Shown here: one piece after another, positions 1 to 9,909 of the stretch | How positions within the stretch are numbered: position 1 is the stretch's first letter | Layout: every line of letters begins with the position of its first letter | NCBI GenBank assembly: GCA_964019695.1 | Contig: OZ026526.1 | Location: forward strand, 7,335,254-7,399,253 | From: Loripinus fragilis | Taxonomy: Eukaryota > Mollusca > Bivalvia > Lucinida > Lucinidae | Direction of reading: 5' to 3' | DNA: 64,000 nucleotides | Notes under the pieces: model-generated | Seen by the model: the letters and a program-made list of their open reading frames with translations, nothing else | Databases searched by the model: none | Told to the model about the DNA's origin: nothing | Translations under genes and position numbers: made by a program

Positions 1-749
1 TTTCCAAAATTTTCGGAAATCATCAGCTGCACTTACTAAAATCATTGTATGTGTTTTATTTTATGTTAATATGTTTGACAAATCGCCATGCAACTTGATG
101 AGCCCATTTTCTAACGATATTTTTTACTAATTTTGCATCCACTTCTGATTTTAACGTGAAACTTTAAAGGTCATTTAAATGGCATTTGTTAAAGATTTAT
201 TTTAATCTTTAAGCAGAACAGTGACACCAAATCATAATGAAGAACCCCTGAAAATTGCACTGCTATGCCGCAGATAATAAAGCGTACAGAGCAATGCAAA
301 GTGTGTATGCAAACTGCATGGTTAAGCTAAAATCCTTTGATTAAGTTGTTGACCGTGGCTGTCTTCATGTTAACGTAGAGGAGAAATGGAGTGTTCAATT
401 GTCAAAAAAACTTTTGATTCTTTTCATCTTATATCACTTCTGGTATAAACATCTTCAAGCAAATTTGAATATAAATGGATAACGTATACGATGAATAGTT
501 TATATCACACTAAAAAGTGTGACTTTTTGAAATGATGGTACCTCTACTCGGACCTCGTCTGTGCAAGGTCTACCAGTCATTTTGAAATGACATAATTTGC
601 AGAGTCTCGACAAAGCCTTGGACCTTTTTATAGAATTTAAATTTTGTCAGAGCAATTTTTACTTTCTAAATGGGAGCAAAAATTGTATGCTGGCTACTTT
701 TAACTTCGGTTCAGTGTATTGCACAACAGTTTATGAAAGAAATGGTTAA
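1..749. other. No gene recognised
   Basis: AT-rich sequence with no open frame or repeat that I recognise. It lies directly upstream of the Penelope-like reverse transcriptase. An in-frame stop at 747-749 closes that reading frame, so any N-terminal part of the element has been lost or is scrambled here. Confidence 0.5.
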
Positions 750-1766
750 AAAATATTTTGGTCTATTAAAAATTCAGGTGAAATTCTTAATAGATTGAAG
801 TCTAGAGGTTTTCTAGCATCTGGTTTGTCTACATATGATTTCTCTACTCTCTATACTACATTGCCTCATAATCTAATAAAAGAAAAACTAACAGAATTAA
901 TTGAACAAACGTTTAACAGAGAAGGCTCACTTTATTTGGCTTGTAATGATAAAAATGCCTTTTTTACTTCTGAACAACCTAAACGATATAAATTGTGGTC
1001 ATGTCAGAAAATGTGTGATGCGCTCCATTATCTTTTGGACAATATATTTATAAGATTTGGTTCAAAATTATATAGACAAATTGTCGGTATTCCAATGGGT
1101 ACTAATTGTGCCCCTCTTGTTGCAGATTTGTTTTTGTTTTGTTATGAGAGAGACTTTATGTTGTCTCTGTCAGACAATAATCAATCTGATGTTGTTGAAG
1201 CTTTTAACTCTACCTCCAGATATTTAGATGACTTACTTAATATTGATAATCCTCATTTTGAACAAATGGTAGGTAAGATATATCCCACTGAACTTCAGTT
1301 AAATAAGGCGAATTCTTCTGATACTGAAGCTCCGTTTTTGGACTTGAACTTTTCAATAACAAATGGCATAGTTTCTTCTAAAATTTATGATAAATGGGAT
1401 GATTTTAATTTTGAAATAGTAAATTTCCCATTTCTTGATGGAGATGTTCCTCGCTCTCCTTCCTATGGTGTATATATTTCGCAGCTTATTCGTTTTGCTA
1501 GAGTATGTTCTAATGTTGATGACTTCAACAACAGAAACTTATTTTTAATTGCTAAATTATTAAAACAAGGTTATAGATATCATAAAATTCGAAAAGCATT
1601 TTCTAAATTCTACCACAGACACTCAGAGTTTATTGTTAAATACAACATTGGGTTAAAAACTCTCCTGCAACAAGGCATATCAGAACCTATATTTTATGGT
1701 GATTTAGTCTATAAATTCAAACGAATTGTTGGAAAACCTATTTTAGTGATCAATTCAAAAAGATAG
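750..1766 (+). CDS. Penelope-like element reverse transcriptase, 5'-truncated
   Basis: An open frame of about 340 residues encodes a reverse transcriptase core. Counting from the TTG at 795, a YDF motif with the first catalytic Asp lies near residue 15. The block PMGTNCAPL is at residues 100-108, YLDD with the catalytic Asp pair is at 143-146, and FLDL is near 181. The GIPMGTNCAPL plus Y[IL]DD arrangement is typical of Penelope-like retroelements, which prime at exposed 3' ends. No GIY-YIG endonuclease domain is seen after the RT, and no ATG starts the frame: it is open back to 750 and stops at 747-749. This is therefore a fragment of a mobile element rather than a host gene, although its RT core has no internal stop. 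Related pieces lie at 13561-14410 and 32800-33010. The exact clade is an inference. Confidence 0.75.
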   Translation, partial: KIFWSIKNSGEILNRLKSRGFLASGLSTYDFSTLYTTLPHNLIKEKLTELIEQTFNREGSLYLACNDKNAFFTSEQPKRYKLWSCQKMCDALHYLLDNIFIRFGSKLYRQIVGIPMGTNCAPLVADLFLFCYERDFMLSLSDNNQSDVVEAFNSTSRYLDDLLNIDNPHFEQMVGKIYPTELQLNKANSSDTEAPFLDLNFSITNGIVSSKIYDKWDDFNFEIVNFPFLDGDVPRSPSYGVYISQLIRFARVCSNVDDFNNRNLFLIAKLLKQGYRYHKIRKAFSKFYHRHSEFIVKYNIGLKTLLQQGISEPIFYGDLVYKFKRIVGKPILVINSKR

Positions 1767-2478
1767 TTAAACGTTATAAAAGGGTTGGATATAACTTGGA
1801 TAACATGCTACAATCTGCATGCCTAGTTTTAAACCCAATCACGGTTTATAGCTATGGTTTCCTTTTTAATTGCACGACGGTGGGTCAGGCCTCAGACTCT
1901 ATGACGGCTCTGACGTAAAGCTTTAATCGGTGGGTTGGTGCCTGATGCTTATCTGTAGCTGGACCCACCGTGGCTCAACTTGAGGGTTTCTTTAGCTCTG
2001 GCTATCTGTGAGTCATGAGCCCATTTCTTTGTTATCATAGTATAGTAATTTGATTAGAGTGTTTTTCCATGATGATACATTGCGCTAGTTAGAAGGATCC
2101 ATGCGAGCTAAACATTTCTTGTACTTCAACAACAGCAGAATCTAGGGCGAAGATTTGGTACCAGTAAAATGCATTTAAGCCCCCCGGTGGCTTAGGCTGC
2201 TGTCCGCTCTAAGGCGGTGGTTCTGTTGTTGTTGACTTTTTGTTTATTGTTACTCCCATTGTGGGAGTCTGTAATTGTTCTATGTTTTGTTGTACGTTAC
2301 TTTATGTCAATTCTAGTATTGCAATCATCTTGATGGAGAAGAGAGAGCTGATTGCTTTGCTTAATTTGTCTTCCTGGTGTCTCGTGATGGTTGAGCGGCT
2401 CTTCCTCGCGGTGCCACGGGGTTGTCTGCAGTTTGTGATTGTGGTATTTCCTGATCATACTCATTTACTAATTTTGTT
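1767..2478 (+). repeat. Penelope-like 3' tail repeats (types A and B)
   Basis: Sequence directly after the RT frame is multicopy in this window. The part around 1880-1990 (GACTCTATGACGG and flanks) recurs at 34680-34800 and, inverted, near 4135-4230 and 13280-13390; I call this tail A. The part at 2040-2478 (GGCTTAGGCTGCTGTCC onward) recurs at 21676-21967 and, inverted, at 32395-32795 and 36830-37150; I call this tail B. Their position after the RT suggests 3' untranslated sequence of the element family, but they also occur alone and could be independent short repeats. Confidence 0.6.
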
Positions 2479-2824
2479 AATATAAATCAACATAATTTGG
2501 TGGGAATGTAACTTCATGAGCAGGATTTGATGGGTTAGCAGCAAGTCTTATAGCATATTGGGGAGAGAGTTTCTCTCTTCGTGAGTATAGTGATGGTTCA
2601 TCTGCTTCCACATAGAGACTAGCAACAGGAGAAGTTCTAAAAGCCCCTAAAGCTAATCTAAGTCCTTGGTTATGTATAGGATCAAGTATTTGAAGATATA
2701 ATTTTCGTGCAGAGCCATATATAATACAGTCATAGTCTAATTTTGACCGGACTAGAGACCGATACAGCTTGAGGTGGGAACCCTGACAAGGGAGAAACTT
2801 TTCATTAAATAAATATCTAGACAC
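2477..2824 (-). pseudogene. LINE reverse transcriptase C-terminal fragment
   Basis: A 115-residue frame reads as the region downstream of the RT palm in non-LTR retrotransposons. It has an LYRSLVRSKLDY block near residues 20-31, followed by a YGSA segment and an LDPIHNQGLRLALGAF segment at about residues 48-63. These are hallmarks of Jockey-type ORF2 C-terminal regions. The N-terminal RT motifs, endonuclease and 3' end are missing, so this is a truncated relic. It abuts the tail repeat that ends at 2478. Confidence 0.7.
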
Positions 2825-3396
2825 ACCTGTAAACTAAATCAACAAAGGCAGTGAATTATTATTAAAAACTTGCAGTATATAGATTTCTGTCTAATAAATA
2901 TTATTTGTTCTCTTGATGTTTATTATTGACTGATCAGGAAACACTTTTGCTCAGTTGAATGAGATATGCTGGTTTCCGCCCCACAACGTTTTGGCCCCAT
3001 GAAGGTGGGACATGGGACAAACACGATTGTTGTGTTTTACATATTCTAGTTTTTCTCTTGAACTAACTGTTCTTAACTAATGTATTTTATCCACTTTCTT
3101 ACCTATGTTTATATTCTTAATTTACAACGACCGACCCAAATTATATTGCTATTTCACAACTCATTAGCGAAAATAATGTTTTTTGTCTAATTTATGGCAC
3201 CTTTTTCCTCCAGCCCACATCACAAATTATAAATAAATGCATCATAGGCAGAGTGTCCGTCTCTTGAATGGTTTATGTCACATTTTTGTTTATAGATAGA
3301 TGATGATGTTATTAAAGAATGCATGTGGTAAATCTAGGGTGAAAGACGTTAACGACCTAGCTATTAATCTACTCATGATAGCGTTATTAACTTGAC
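2825..3396. other. No gene recognised
   Basis: AT-rich spacer between a LINE fragment and tail-A repeats. No coding motif or clear repeat is visible. Confidence 0.5.
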
Positions 3397-4420
3397 CCAT
3401 ATCGTGCAGCATCTTAATATGAGCAAAGTAAGTAAGGGTGCAAAGATCAGGAATTGAGTCCCACACCTGACCCAGGATACCAATGGGAAAGTGACAAACT
3501 CACAGTTAGACACCACAAACGAGACCTTTCCAAGCAGGTGACCACAGAGCACATATAAAACAGATGCGCACAAAGGCATAGCAAACACAGGACAGAAATA
3601 ACATAAAATACTCACAAAATAAGAACCGTCTTGGAACGGTCAGTAAAATATTATACTTGAGGGCTTTAACCAGTTTCACGGCGCCAACCTCACCCTTAAT
3701 TCTGATGTGGACCAGAGCACATTTGGGAAAGTTACACAACACAAAACCACAGCACAAATGAGAGCCGAGAGATCAGCCCTTTCCCAGCATGTGACCATAA
3801 GGCTGCAAGGAACAGACACGAAATCACAACACACACCAACATGAAGCGTAGCAATCAAAACGATTCAAAAAGAAGCACCGAATTGGAACTGTCAGTGAAA
3901 TATTCACTGGAGGGTTTAAACCGGTTTCACGGCGCCAACCTCGCCCTAAATTCAGATGTGGATCAAGACATATATATTTAGTTTTCATGAAAGAACCCTA
4001 CCTTATCGATGCATCACTACCTAGAACATACAAATCAAGATATAACAAGGAGTTAAAGCAAAGATAAGGACTCAACAGTAAATAAAACTGTATACTGAAG
4101 CAAAAGAAAACCAACAGGTTAACCATGGTGGGCCCAACAAACAGCCAAAGCAACAGACCCCTACTATCTCATCAACAGATAAGTCTTTAAGTCAGAACCG
4201 TCATAGAGTCTGAAGTCCGACCCACCTGCGTGCAAATAAAGAGGAAAGCAAAGTTGCCAACCGTGATTGGGTTGACCACCAAGCATGCTGTCTGTTGCAA
4301 TACAATAATGTGTTATTTTAATCATTTTAATGAACAGCGCTGAAAAATTATTAGAGCCAACAATCTTCTTCAATTTATACACCGAGTCACCATAGAATTT
4401 AGATTCAAGGCGCAGTGGAC
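3397..4420 (-). repeat. Penelope-like tail A, with internal duplication
   Basis: A minus-oriented copy of tail A. The segment with GGTTTCACGGCGCCAACC occurs twice, near 3674 and 3924, so a ~240-bp block (about 3480-3720 and 3721-3965) is duplicated in tandem. The far end near 4340-4420 matches 13535-13580, next to the decayed RT copy there, which again ties this repeat to the Penelope-like element. Short open frames across it have no recognisable product. Confidence 0.65.
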
Positions 4421-4555
4421 GATCTTTGCATTAAACAAATGGTTCATGAGGGAGCTTCATTTAGACAAAATTAAACTACATCTTTTACAACAATAGGAGC
4501 GTGCGTACACTAAGACACACTCACAAAAGCAAAATGCAATTAAAGTGAATCAACC

Positions 4556-4557
<2 letters not shown>

Positions 4558-4634
<77 letters not shown>
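4558..4634 (+). repeat. (CT)n microsatellite
   Basis: An uninterrupted CT dinucleotide run of about 77 bp. Confidence 0.98.
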
Positions 4635-4638
<4 letters not shown>

Positions 4639-4985
4639 CCAATAAACAGTAAAAGCTAAGGAAACCCTCTAGTAATGCATCGGGTGACCCAGCCACAGAA
4701 CGAGCAAATGTATCAAAAAATGTACAGCAAAGGGGTCAAATGATATAAAATCATCAGTGTATTTAATACGTCTCATCTAATCTAATATAGTCAATAGCAA
4801 AAAGCAATTTTAAGTAACACAAAGGCGCAGTTTGCAATGTAAACAATTTATATGTCAATTGCTTCCGTGTGTGGGGCCAATGATGTACACACACAGACGG
4901 CGTACATAATCATTTGATGAATAAGGAATAAACAACAATTATGCAAAAAAACATTCACTTTCCAGCCATAAAATATCACAAAGAA
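4635..4985. other. No gene recognised
   Basis: Non-coding sequence between the microsatellite and another tail-A copy. Nothing recognised. Confidence 0.45.
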
Positions 4986-5490
4986 TTATGTACCTTAAAA
5001 ATCAAGAAAGACAGCAAAGATCAGGAATCGATACAATCAAACACCACACCTGAACCAGGATACCAATGGGAATGTGACAACTTCATAATTAGACATCACA
5101 AACGAGAGCGAAGAGGTCAGCCCTTTCCCAGCAGGTGACCACAAGGCATTAATAAACTAATATATGCGCACAAAAGCATAGCAACAAGAAGACAGAAATA
5201 ACATGATCCACAAAAGAAGCACCGCCTTGGAAAGGTCAGTAAAAACATTTTACTGGTGGGCTTAAACCGGTTTCACGGCGCGCCAACCTCACCCTTAGTT
5301 CAGATGTGAATCAAGACATATAGATGTTTGGTTTGCATGAAAGACCCCTAACTTATCAATGCATCATCTCCTAGAACATATGAATCAAGATATAAAAAGG
5401 AGATAAAGCAAAGATAAGGACTCAACAGTAAATAAAACTGAATACGGGAGCAAAAGAAATCCAACAGGTAAACCTCGGTGGGTTTATGGT
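4986..5490 (-). repeat. Penelope-like tail A copy
   Basis: Closely related to 3397-3965 and 12832-13270: it shares the ACCGCCTTGGAA, GGTTTCACGGCG and GACTCAACAGTAAATAAAAC segments in the same order. It carries no RT sequence. The short frame at 4941-5138 runs through this repeat and is not a gene. Confidence 0.65.
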
Positions 5491-5627
5491 ACATAATGGG
5501 TTTAAGACACTGTATCAGACTTTATCTTACAGAGAACAATGAGAAAGCATCGTTTACAAAAATCACCATTTCAGGGGTTTCCCTAAACAATGATAATATT
5601 AAAATATTCAGCTATGAGTCAAGCCCT

Positions 5628-6170
5628 ATACACACGATGAAACTTTGGTATGAGACTTTTGTATGAAATTTCTGTGTGTATCATACACTACTGTACAGAC
5701 GATGAAACTTTTGTATGCAACTTCACATTACCTGTTGCTCTTTCCCGCTAAAATTATGCATATAATGCATAAAGCCTTTGTCAACATGTTGCTTACTGAA
5801 GAGGACGAAATTGTTGTCCCATCTAAGGATATAGTCCACAGGCACTCTTCTTGTTGCCATAGCTCTATTAACTTTTCTATGTCTTTAGATGGAAAATCAT
5901 TGTCATCCATATTGTACCTAGCTAAATGAAAGACCAATTTCTTAATTTTGTATACACATTTGCAGGAATTACAGGTAAACTGACCTACAGGAAATGCCGA
6001 GCTGTGATTGGCTAATAGTCTGGAAAATTATGAAACAAGTTTCAAGAAAAAGAGCAATAAAACAGTTTTGTGAAACTCCAAAAATCTCTTAAAAATGTTT
6101 CGTGGACGTACACACCATGCAACTTATGTCTGCAACACTGAGTTTCATACAAAAGTTTCATCACGTGTAC
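5628..6170. mobile_element. Small element with inverted ends
   Basis: The left end (about 5632-5672) contains ACACGATGAAACTTT and TTTTGTATGAAA. The right end (about 6130-6165) is its inverse, containing TTTCATACAAAAG followed by TTTCATCACGTGT. A related internal copy of the left end lies at 5695-5725. A ~540-bp stretch with inverted ends and no coding capacity fits a non-autonomous DNA transposon. I could not identify a clear target-site duplication or assign a superfamily. Confidence 0.45.
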
Positions 6171-6496
6171 CAATAGTTTTAGATAGTAATAATAAAAAAC
6201 ACTGACCCTTTCCCGATTTAACTGATCATTGAAAAGCGTATTGATAGTAGTATAAAAATGGAGATGAGATAGCGTAGTATATTATTCGACCACACACGTG
6301 TGTATGACAGGATTCCACATAGGTCCACTATATTAAAGTATTTCCATTTTTATTTCGGAAGGGTCCGGTTTTTAGACTGCAAAATATAGTATTCAATGAG
6401 GTTTTAACTTTTTTGTCAATTTACTAATATGGACATAGTCTTTTCGCAATTGTTAAGGAAAATACAGATATGTTTCTACAAACCTAAAAATAGTAA

Positions 6497-6545
6497 GTGA
6501 GTATGATCAGGAAATACCCCAATCACAAACTGCAGACAACCCCGT
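6497..6545 (-). repeat. Tail B fragment
   Basis: A short inverse match to the end of tail B: GTGAGTATGATCAGGAAAT here against the CTGATCATACTCA end at 2449-2463 and 21944-21957. Confidence 0.55.
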
Positions 6546-6667
6546 TTTAGTAAAAGAAAGATGTTCCAAAAGAATCATCCACGTTATCAAGTAATAATGA
6601 TACAACCAAAGAGGACTTCCAGTGGCTTGTATCCCAGTCAGCATAAAGTCTCGGACCACTTTTGGCC

Positions 6668-6705
6668 CACCAGCAACACGCCATTTAAATGGCGAGTTGC
6701 TGGTG
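6668..6705. repeat. 38-bp loopless palindrome
   Basis: CACCAGCAACACGCCATTT is followed directly by its inverse complement with one mismatch. There is no loop, so the stretch could form a cruciform or hairpin. Confidence 0.8.
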
Positions 6706-6754
6706 TGGCAGTAGTAGCCCACTTTCATATGCTTATTGTGTAGTAGATAAGGCA

Positions 6755-7832
6755 CTATACTCTATGCTCCACACGTGGTTTGAAGAGGAAACTATCCTCT
6801 ATGCTGCACACGTAGTTTGAAGAGGAAACGATCCTTTATGTTGCACACATGTTTTGAAAAAATAACTATCACCTTTGATGCACCCGTGGTTTGAAGAGGA
6901 AACTATTCTTTATGTCGCACACGTGTTTTGAAAAGGTAACTATCATTTTTGATGCACCCGTGGTTTGAAGAGGAAACGATCCTTTATGTTGCACACGTGT
7001 TTTGAAAAGGTAACTATCATTTTTGATGCACCCCTGGTTTGAAGAGGAAACTATTCTTTATGTTGCACACGTGTTTTGAAAAGGTAACTATCACCTTTGA
7101 TGCACACGTGGTTTGAAGAGGAAACTATTCTTTATGTCGCACACGTGTTTTGAAAAGGTAACTATCACCTTTGATGCACCCGTGGTTTGAAGAGGAAACT
7201 ATTCTTTATGTCGCACACGTGTTTTGAAAAGGTAACTATCATTTTTGATGCACCCGTGGTTTGAAGAGGAAACGATCCTTTATGTTGCACACGTGTTTTG
7301 AAAAGGTAACTATCATTTTTGATGCACCCCTGGTTTGAAGAGGAAACTATTCTTTATGTTGCACACGTGTTTTGAAAAGGTAACTATCATCTTTGATGCA
7401 CCCGTGGTTTGAAGAGGAAACTATTCTTTATGTCGCACACGTGTTTTGAAAAGGTAACTATCATTTTTGATGCACCCGTGGTTTGAAGAGGAAACGATCC
7501 TTTATGTTGCACACGTGTTTTGAAAAGGTAACTATCATCTTTGATGCACACGTGGTTTGAAGAGGAAACTATTCTTTATGCAGCACATGTGGTTTGAAGT
7601 GGAGACTATCCTCTAGACAGCACACGTGGATTGAAGAGAAAACTATCCTCCATTCAGCACACGTGGTATGAAGGGGAAACTGTCCTCTATATTTCACGCG
7701 TGGTTTGAATAGAAGACTATCCTCTATTCAGCACACGTGACATGGTTTGAAGAGGAAACTATCTTCTATGCTGCACACACGGTTTGACGATGAAACTACC
7801 TTGGCGCTGCACACGTGGTTTGAAGCAATAAC
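6755..7832 (+). repeat. Minisatellite, 74-bp dimeric unit with CACGTG
   Basis: About 28 monomers of 35-39 bp carry the pattern GCACACGTGGTTTGAAGAGG. In the core, two monomer types alternate, one 35 bp ending in CTATTC or CGATCC and one 39 bp with TTTTGAAAAGGTAAC, making a 74-bp dimer. Rare variants such as CACCCCTGG recur at 7031 and 7327, exactly 296 bp apart, so there is a higher-order period of four dimers. Edge monomers are more diverged, as expected for an array homogenised by unequal exchange. Most monomers retain CACGTG or a one-base variant of it. It has no CRISPR-like unique spacers. Confidence 0.95.
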
Positions 7833-8096
7833 ATACTTCTTGAGACATCTCCCTTCACCAGGATTGTATTTCCTTGTTTCTAGTTATAAGATTTAAACTA
7901 ATTAGATTTAAGCTTTCTGACACATATTGTTATGGTTTTCACTAAAACAAAGCACACTTCAGAAAATTAATTTACAGCACTAATTAGCAACGTGGCGACG
8001 CATGAAGGTGTGGGGACAAAGTTTAACTAGGACGAATATTTATCAAAAGGTATGCTAACACACAAGACCATGGTTATGTATTATGAGCTTATTCTT
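7833..8096. other. Spacer, nothing recognised
   Basis: AT-rich flank between the minisatellite and the left end of the DIRS-order element. No gene or repeat recognised. Confidence 0.5.
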
Positions 8097-8364
8097 TATT
8101 TAAACAAACAACCAACACAGTTCAGGGGGAACAAGGGAGCTTTATTACATAACCTAACTACAGCTCCAACTACAAGCAGCGCGCTTACATAATAATTATA
8201 AATACATGTATATGCAAAAATACATGTCGTTGCATAACAACGTTATGCAACGACATAAACAACACCCTGAGTGAATATGCAGCCTGTACAATCTTTTGAT
8301 GAACAATGTAGATTGAAAGGAATTAGATTAACTAGTTGGCATACCAACTGCAAAAATATACGCC
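8097..8364 (-). repeat. Split direct repeat B2 (outer)
   Basis: This 268-bp repeat matches 8609-8876. It forms the 3' terminus of the element and ends at a TATTTAAAC boundary on the plus strand. It contains a perfect 15-bp-arm hairpin at 8224-8256. Confidence 0.92.
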
Positions 8365-8445
8365 TATGGCCAAAAGAGAATTTTTAAAAAAAAAAAATAC
8401 ACAAAATAAACAGCATATCATTTAGGGTGGGAAAATTAGGGTGGG
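8365..8445. other. Spacer between A2 and B2
   Basis: About 81 bp not present in the other repeat copies. It holds a 13-base A run and two GGGTGGGAA-like motifs. No coding potential. Confidence 0.7.
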
Positions 8446-8611
8446 AATTAAAATACGTCCATCGCGCACGCAGCAAACAAAGCAACTGAAGGCGCCAAAG
8501 CAGATGCCCCATTACCCTCCTGAACTGATAAGCCCAAAGGTGAGACAGCGTTCAAGAAAACAAGACGCCATCATGGTCATGTGTCTAAATGAAATTAATT
8601 TTTAATTCTAT
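8446..8611 (-). repeat. Split direct repeat A2
   Basis: This 166-bp repeat matches 12526-12691. It shares three bases (TAT, 8609-8611) with the end of B1, so B1 and A2 are joined as expected of a copied circle junction. Confidence 0.92.
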
Positions 8612-8876
8612 TTAAACAAACAACCAACACAGTTCAGGGGGAACAAGGGAGCTTTATTACATAACCTAACTACAGCTCCAACTACAAGCAGCGCGCTTAC
8701 ATAATAATTATAAATACATGTATATGCAAAAATACATGTCGTTGCATAACAACGTTATGCAACGACATAAACAACACCCTGAGTGAATATGCAGCCTGTA
8801 CAATCTTTTGATGAACAATGTAGATTGAAAGGAATTAGATTAACTAGTTGGCATACCAACTGCAAAAATATACGCC
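8609..8876 (-). repeat. Split direct repeat B1
   Basis: The inner B copy, directly downstream of the recombinase frame, which stops about 50 bp before it. It contains the same hairpin as B2, at 8736-8768. Confidence 0.92.
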
Positions 8877-8923
8877 AATTTCACCGAAGGAGTAGTAGTA
8901 GGAGACATATTAGGGAAAAATAC

Positions 8924-9877
8924 CTACACATGCTTTTGCATCTGACTGACGATATTAAATCTAGTCTGGAAGTCATTTTCAATATAATTTAAATAGCAAG
9001 AACTGGACCAGTTACCAACAAGCTTAATGCTATCTGAAGATAGACCAATTGCATAACAATGCGAGGCACCACCCCTACGAAACGAATGAGAGGCAAACTG
9101 AGAGGCTGGTAAGCTACAGGCAGATAAACATTGACGGACCCGCGCGACGAACCTATCATAAGTCAAAGGTTTTAACCTGTGATTGGTTCTGTAAGTAAGG
9201 GCGGGGCCAACTGGACTAGCGCCCAATGAAAGTTGCATACAGTTAACGATAGCCTGAACTGGACACAGCAGGTTGTTTCTCAAACGTGGCAGAGGGGTAA
9301 GGTAATCCTTTGATTGAAACTGATTTGTTTTAGTCCAGCGGATAAGCAGCGCGATTCCCCAAGGATAGATAAAAATGTCTTTCCTCCTCAAATGTTTATC
9401 AGCTTCGAAGGCTGATTCAGAGTTCACCATGACGTTTGATTTGCGTAATAATCCATAGAAAGAAATCAGACATGCGGCCCACACAGCCGCGTCCAGAGAA
9501 ACTGACACGTCTAATTGAGTCAAAATTAACTTTAGCACATCAGGGGTAATAGGTTGTTTACGTGTAACACTGTCTCCCAGGTGGCGTTTTATTCCTTTTA
9601 GGGTATTGTTCACACAGAAGTTCTCTTTTAATGGGTTTGGTAGCCCCCATTCAAGATGCAATAAGCGCACAATATTCATATATTGTTTGATAGAGTTGAA
9701 CTTTAAAGTACGCGCAAGGTAAGTCGCATAGCGACAAAGAGTAAGCGAAGACGCTGGTACAGGTGAATATCCCATAAAAGCACAAAATCTTAAGTATGAA
9801 TCTCGATGAGTTTTATAAGCCCGCTTAGTGTTCTTGGAATACACCAAACTGGAAAACATAGCAATATCCTGATCCAA
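8924..9877 (-). CDS. Tyrosine recombinase of the DIRS-order element
   Basis: A 317-residue frame that would cut and rejoin the circular DNA intermediate at integration. The N-terminal ~100 residues form a helical core-binding region (KNTKRAYKTHRDSYLRF at about 15-31). The catalytic part shows Arg145 in YGLLRKSN, Lys183 as a candidate beta-strand lysine, HSFR at 264-267, Trp290 in VGNW and a candidate nucleophile Tyr298 in CYLNYIE. These are the R, K, H-x-x-R, H/W and Y positions of the family, so no catalytic residue is obviously lost. The first codon listed is TTG. The frame stays open upstream to about 9895 with no ATG, so translation may depend on splicing, frameshifting or fusion to the preceding frame. 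Stop at 8924. Confidence 0.88.
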   Translation of the reverse strand: MDQDIAMFSSLVYSKNTKRAYKTHRDSYLRFCAFMGYSPVPASSLTLCRYATYLARTLKFNSIKQYMNIVRLLHLEWGLPNPLKENFCVNNTLKGIKRHLGDSVTRKQPITPDVLKLILTQLDVSVSLDAAVWAACLISFYGLLRKSNVMVNSESAFEADKHLRRKDIFIYPWGIALLIRWTKTNQFQSKDYLTPLPRLRNNLLCPVQAIVNCMQLSLGASPVGPALTYRTNHRLKPLTYDRFVARVRQCLSACSLPASQFASHSFRRGGASHCYAIGLSSDSIKLVGNWSSSCYLNYIENDFQTRFNIVSQMQKHV

Positions 9878-9909
9878 CGCGTATTCTAGAGATCTAGCAC
9901 TGCCTGAAA

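Noticed and set aside
2240..2485. 81-codon frame as a membrane protein
   Set aside because: It lies within tail B, a multicopy repeat; the frame is not maintained in the copies at 21676 or 36830.
3373..3858. Cys-rich small secreted proteins on the minus strand
   Set aside because: The frames run through the duplicated tail A; cysteines come from the repeat sequence and the frames break in other copies.
6755..7832. Regular direct repeats resembling a CRISPR array
   Set aside because: Both alternating parts are repeats of each other; there are no unique spacers, no cas genes, and the context is an animal genome.
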